Assembly (NCBI GenBank): GCA_028695895.1
Contig: JAQVIE010000053.1
Coordinates: forward strand, 1 to 7,465
DNA: 7,465 nucleotides
Direction: 5' to 3'
Origin: Methanospirillum sp.
Lineage (GTDB): Archaea; Halobacteriota; Methanomicrobia; Methanomicrobiales; Methanospirillaceae
This document shows positions 6,736 through 7,465 of this stretch, piece after piece; positions within the stretch are counted from its first letter, which is position 1; every line of letters starts with the position of its first letter. The notes beneath the pieces are model-generated. The model searched no databases, was not told the origin of the DNA, and saw only the letters and a program-made list of their open reading frames with translations. The position numbers were made by a program, and so were the translations under genes.

Positions 6736-7465
6736 CCTGCACCTCCACGGTCGGGAGAATCTGGCATATCAGTTCTTTCCAGACCGGACGACACCGGATA
6801 GTGAAATGTGAATCAGGGTTTGTTTCCATGAGTCGGGCAATACCGATACATCCGGTCCTTACCATCTCCTTGTCAAAATCTGGTATCTCGCTCTGTCCGA
6901 TAGGAAATGTTTCAGTCAGTTCTACAGGGAAAGGACCGAAAGGAGGTTTAAAGTAAAACACGGAATCAAATCCTTCTGTCTGTTTCTTCTTGATATGTCT
7001 GTTGAAGCTGATAAGCGTCCGTTCTCTGGCAGTCAGACGCCCAACCATCTGGTGATACCGTAAAACCTCGGTTCGTTTGCAACTCTCATCACCCCGGTAA
7101 AAGAACCGACGTTTTGTTTCCCGGTCAAGGGCGACAAGTTCTTCATTATACCCAAGCAGGGCATAGTATCCACGAAGCAGGGCTGGATGTGATCTGCATC
7201 GCTCATCTACCAGTTCCCAGAGCACACCGTCCCGGATTGCCTGCCTGATTCGGTTTATCTCGGCAAGGGAGACACAGAGGTTATGCATGGCAAGAAGCTT
7301 CTCGCGGTCTGGTGACTCGTTCAGTTCCTTTGCCGTGTGTCCTGTGCATACAGGACATGGACAGGGGAGATAAGAGAGCTCATTCAGGTGATAGCTTCCA
7401 TGTGTGGTCATGTACCGCCCGTCCTTGGCATAAAGGGCATAAGCAGCTGAGTCAAAAAGGTCACA
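6722..7465 (-). CDS. tgtA: Archaeosine tRNA-guanine transglycosylase TgtA, 3' part (residues 243-489), continues from the left end of the window
   Basis: This segment completes the gene that begins at 853. It repeats residues 243-284 within the 127-bp overlap and continues to the TGA at 6722-6724. The zinc site C-P-C-P-V-C gives Cys277, Cys279 and Cys282, and His303 follows in A-M-H-N, the same Cys spacing as in Pyrococcus TGT. Residues from about 340 onward form the start of the C-terminal accessory region. The full protein is 489 residues; the Pyrococcus enzyme is 582 and ends with a PUA domain, which is absent here. The internal ATG at 7411 could be taken as the start of a 229-residue protein, but it is Met261 of the full frame, with conserved sequence continuing upstream, so this is not a separate gene. 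The stop overlaps arcS. Confidence 0.95.
   Translation of the reverse strand, partial: CDLFDSAAYALYAKDGRYMTTHGSYHLNELSYLPCPCPVCTGHTAKELNESPDREKLLAMHNLCVSLAEINRIRQAIRDGVLWELVDERCRSHPALLRGYYALLGYNEELVALDRETKRRFFYRGDESCKRTEVLRYHQMVGRLTARERTLISFNRHIKKKQTEGFDSVFYFKPPFGPFPVELTETFPIGQSEIPDFDKEMVRTGCIGIARLMETNPDSHFTIRCRPVWKELICQILPTVEVQDEGS
6740..6746 (-). promoter_or_regulatory. Strong Shine-Dalgarno for arcS inside the end of tgtA
   Basis: The minus strand reads GGAGGTG, a full match to the archaeal anti-Shine-Dalgarno core, ending 4 nt before the arcS ATG at 6733-6735. It lies within the last codons of tgtA, which continue to the TGA at 6722-6724. It fixes the arcS start and indicates efficient initiation coupled to tgtA translation. 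Confidence 0.85.
7339..7465. repeat. 127-bp terminal direct repeat, right copy
   Basis: This copy is identical to 1-127, and 7338 bp separate the two. It should be counted once: the non-redundant circle is 7338 bp long, a multiple of three, so the tgtA frame is kept across the closure. Confidence 0.97.

Noticed and set aside
6722..7411. Stand-alone 229-residue protein starting at the ATG at 7411, as a split TGT
   Set aside because: The frame is open upstream to the window end and continues at 1-853 with full TGT catalytic motifs; the ATG is internal Met261.

Overview
The window is a block of archaeal core genes, all on the minus strand. The pairing of an archaeosine tRNA-guanine transglycosylase (tgtA) with archaeosine synthase (arcS), a ferredoxin-coupled geranylgeranyl reductase for archaeal lipids, an EndoQ-type PHP nuclease and a PAC2-family protein points to a euryarchaeal methanogen. 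Moderate base composition and protein style suggest Methanomicrobiales, perhaps near Methanospirillum, but the order is a guess. There are no rRNA, tRNA, CRISPR, IS, integrase, Rep, partition or toxin-antitoxin genes.

Two structural facts dominate. (1) The first 127 bases (1-127) are identical to the last 127 (7339-7465), so the window closes into a circle of 7338 bp. Closing it rebuilds one intact 489-codon tgtA reading frame (853 down to 1, then 7338 down to 6722), so the window ends are only an arbitrary cut inside tgtA. (2) Around 4388-4402 an NfnA/SudB-like flavoprotein gene stops matching its family directly after its C-G-S-C-R motif, and the 3' part of a PAC2 gene begins in another frame. 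This is the only place in the circle where two genes are broken, so it is the likely closure point.

Layout in transcription order, starting from the junction: 'pac2 (3' part) - endoQ-like - ferredoxin - geranylgeranyl reductase - AMMECR1 - tgtA - arcS - sudB' (5' part) - back to the junction. Within this, pac2/endoQ (2-nt gap), ferredoxin/GGR (ATGA overlap) and tgtA/arcS (14-nt overlap with a strong internal Shine-Dalgarno) look translationally coupled. AMMECR1 has its own TATA-like element just after a T-tract, and tgtA has a probable promoter in the 128-nt gap upstream of it.

My reading is a chromosomal segment closed head-to-tail through a short match between sudB and pac2. It is either an excised extrachromosomal circle or one unit of a tandem duplication; the junction sequence is the same for both. 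A chimeric amplification or assembly product is the main alternative. Functionally the genes cover tRNA G15 modification (TgtA inserts preQ0, ArcS begins its conversion to archaeosine), saturation of isoprenoid lipids (ferredoxin plus GGR), repair of deaminated DNA (EndoQ) and an electron-transfer flavoprotein. None provides replication or mobility. No gene-free stretch exceeds 130 bases.
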